Origin: Cyanobacteria bacterium UBA7694
GTDB lineage: Bacteria > Cyanobacteriota > Sericytochromatia > UBA7694
Assembly: GCA_002482705.1 (NCBI GenBank)
Contig: DLGM01000296.1
Span: forward strand, 1 to 7,986
Length of the DNA: 7,986 nucleotides
Direction of reading: 5' to 3'
Shown: in pieces, positions 6,903 through 7,986 of the stretch
Layout: the number at the start of each line of letters is the position of its first letter
Numbering within the stretch: the stretch's first letter is position 1
Notes under the pieces: generated by a model
Database searches by the model: none
What the model saw: only the letters and a program-made list of their open reading frames with translations
What the model was told of the DNA's origin: nothing
Made by a program: the position numbers and the translations under genes

Positions 6903-6918
6903 TTTAAAACAGCCCTCC
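6900..6918 (-). promoter_or_regulatory. One-base gene junction and ribosome-binding site for gene C
   Basis: The stop of D (6906-6904) is followed by a single A and then the ATG of C (6902-6900). GGAGGG at 6918-6913 sits ten bases before that ATG, inside the last codons of D. This decides for the start at 6902 over the in-frame ATG at 6920, which would make the ribosome-binding site part of the coding region. The arrangement matches the B/A junction. Confidence 0.8.
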
Positions 6919-7986
6919 ATGACCGCTTACGACTCCATTACCCCTGATTACTGCCACACTCAAATCTTGGTGTACCGTATGTAGGCCATCCGAAGCAGTG
7001 CAACGGATCCCGTAGGGCCCACCCAGACCTGTTGGCGCTGTCCAGTAAACGCCAGATTGATCGGAGGTAAACGTACCAAATAGCCCCCCGACCGTACTCC
7101 AGGTGATTGTCACGTCATCCTCGACATCAGTGGCTGTACACTGCAACTGGGTCGTGTAGGGAATCCCGGGAATCGGGTTGAGGGATGCGGTCAGCGAGGT
7201 AATCACCGGCGCTTGATTGACCCTCACACTTACACTGGGGCTGGTCAGCTCCTGATTCGCCACGTCAATCAGCTTGGCCGTTAAAGTATGGTTGCCACTG
7301 GATACTTGGGTTGTATCCCAAGTCAAAGCATAAGGCGCGACCGTGCTTTCGCCTAACTTTTGGGCACTGCTAAAGTATTCCACTTTTTGAAGGGGAGTAG
7401 GAACGTTCACATTAACTTGAAGCAACACAGAGCCGGTCAGAACAGCGTTTGCCGTCGGTGCCGTCAGGGTAATCGCAGCAGGCTCACTGACGCTTGAAGT
7501 TCCTCCTCCGCCTCCGCCCCCACCACCACCTGAAGAGGGAGAAGTGCCCCCGACCAGTTGGAACAGCGTTTCCGCGATCTTTCCTTCAGGGGTAAACACC
7601 TCAAGGCGTTTTTCACCATTGGAGGTATTGGGCAGCGTAAACAACAGCCGATTGGGATTGCGTTCAGTCACTACCAAACTGATACCTGCCAGCAAGACTT
7701 TATCTACCTGATTCAGGCCTGTGCCGGTAAGCTCAACGGTCATACCGGGCACCCCTTCGGTCCGTGAAAAAGCCAAGACCACCGTTGGAATAACAGACAC
7801 CTCTTGAGGCGCGGGGTGAGCAGTCATCGGCAAGGGCAGCGGAGAAGGCTCAGAAGATGTCCCGCTGACTGGGGGAGACGGGGTTGGGATGGGAGTTGAA
7901 ATGCTGGCAATAGCTGTCGGGAGAGGAGACGGGGTCGAGGATGGAGACGCAGACATTGCTGGAATAGGGCTTTGACAAGCGGTGAG
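6904..7986 (-). CDS. Gene D: IPT-polyglycine-Ig-PKD lipoprotein (5' end outside window)
   Basis: The frame is open from the right edge to the TAA at 6906-6904, giving 360 visible residues. An ATG at 7956 is not the likely start: the ten codons before it read LTACQSPIPA, a lipobox whose cysteine is visible residue 4, so the gene begins outside the window with the rest of the signal peptide. Order (visible numbering): Pro/Ser/Thr stalk at about 5-66; IPT-like domain at 68-147 with FSRTEGVPGM at 73-82, about 61% identical to B over 75 residues by hand; ten glycines at 153-162; Ig-like domain at about 172-256; PKD-like domain at about 258-346 with WSTVGG and the likely disulfide pair Cys283/Cys329; tail ending GHGGLF. 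No catalytic motif is seen. It is the first partner of the D-C cassette, and I infer a surface scaffold or binding lipoprotein. Confidence 0.92.
   Translation of the reverse strand, partial: LTACQSPIPAMSASPSSTPSPLPTAIASISTPIPTPSPPVSGTSSEPSPLPLPMTAHPAPQEVSVIPTVVLAFSRTEGVPGMTVELTGTGLNQVDKVLLAGISLVVTERNPNRLLFTLPNTSNGEKRLEVFTPEGKIAETLFQLVGGTSPSSGGGGGGGGGGTSSVSEPAAITLTAPTANAVLTGSVLLQVNVNVPTPLQKVEYFSSAQKLGESTVAPYALTWDTTQVSSGNHTLTAKLIDVANQELTSPSVSVRVNQAPVITSLTASLNPIPGIPYTTQLQCTATDVEDDVTITWSTVGGLFGTFTSDQSGVYWTAPTGLGGPYGIRCTASDGLHTVHQDLSVAVIRGNGVVSGHGGLF
7012..7473 (-). repeat. Ig-like plus PKD-like module copy in gene D (paralogous to 1-465)
   Basis: This is the partner of the module at the visible end of A. 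In D it follows a polyglycine linker in a cassette-first gene; in A it follows two IPT domains in a cassette-second gene. The module has therefore moved between gene contexts. Confidence 0.85.
7501..7530 (-). repeat. Polyglycine linker of gene D (10 Gly codons)
   Basis: Ten GGN codons (visible residues 153-162) lie at the same position relative to the IPT-like domain as in B, between it and the Ig-like domain. Confidence 0.9.
7546..7770 (-). repeat. IPT-like module copy in gene D (paralogous to 4155-4379)
   Basis: This is the second copy of the IPT-like module, equal in length to the copy in B (225 bases) and placed identically between the Pro/Ser stalk and the polyglycine linker. Confidence 0.85.

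Noticed and set aside
6903..6920. Upstream start for gene C at 6920
   Set aside because: The six extra codons consist of the GGAGGG ribosome-binding site and the stop region of D. The ATG at 6902 has ideal spacing and gives a normal signal peptide.
6904..7956. Gene D beginning at the ATG at 7956
   Set aside because: The codons just upstream continue the frame to the window edge and encode LTAC, a lipobox. The signal peptide, and hence the true start, is outside the window.
1..7986. CRISPR array, tRNA/rRNA, transposase or insertion-sequence ends
   Set aside because: No regularly spaced direct repeats, tRNA-like folds, transposase motifs or terminal inverted repeats were seen. The repeated DNA is explained by paralogous protein modules.

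Overview
The window holds four protein-coding genes, all on the minus strand, so transcription runs from position 7986 towards position 1. In transcription order they are: D (6904 to beyond 7986, 5' end cut off), C (4773-6902), B (2022-4634) and A (from 2022 off the left edge, 3' end cut off). I see no RNA gene, CRISPR array, insertion sequence or convincing plus-strand gene. All four products carry a visible lipobox cysteine followed by Gln or Gly and are built mostly from Ig-like beta-sandwich modules. They therefore look like exported lipoproteins facing the periplasm or the cell surface. This suggests a diderm bacterium with mid-range GC. The style (many lipoproteins with IPT/TIG, FGE-like and papain modules and polyglycine linkers) would suit lineages near the non-photosynthetic Cyanobacteria (Sericytochromatia / 'Blackallbacteria'), but that is a weak guess from style alone.

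The genes form two tandem, paralogous two-gene cassettes: D-C and, after a 138-base gap, B-A. The first gene of each cassette (D, B) encodes a lipobox, a Pro/Ser/Thr-rich stalk, an IPT-like domain, a polyglycine linker and a C-terminal PKD-like domain. The slot between linker and PKD-like domain differs: D has one Ig-like domain, B has a complete papain-type cysteine peptidase. The second gene of each cassette (C, A) encodes a lipobox, a shared module of about 190 residues that I cannot name, a regulatory-like beta domain and an IPT/TIG domain. The C-terminal cargo again differs: C has an FGE-sulfatase/C-type-lectin-like domain, A has a second IPT, an Ig-like and a PKD-like domain close to those of D. 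Conserved tethers with exchanged effector domains are the main theme.

Within each cassette the genes are almost fused. B and A overlap by one base (TAATG), and D and C are separated by one base. In both junctions the Shine-Dalgarno sequence of the second gene lies in the last codons of the first, which encode the same tail, Gly-Gly-Leu-(Tyr/Phe)-stop. Expression of the two partners is probably coupled, and they may work as pairs on the envelope. The targets of the peptidase and of the FGE-like domain cannot be told from the sequence.

The only non-coding stretch is 4635-4772. It holds the ribosome-binding site of B, weak promoter candidates, a short perfect inverted repeat and a small hairpin behind C. 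No gene-free stretch exceeds 300 bases.
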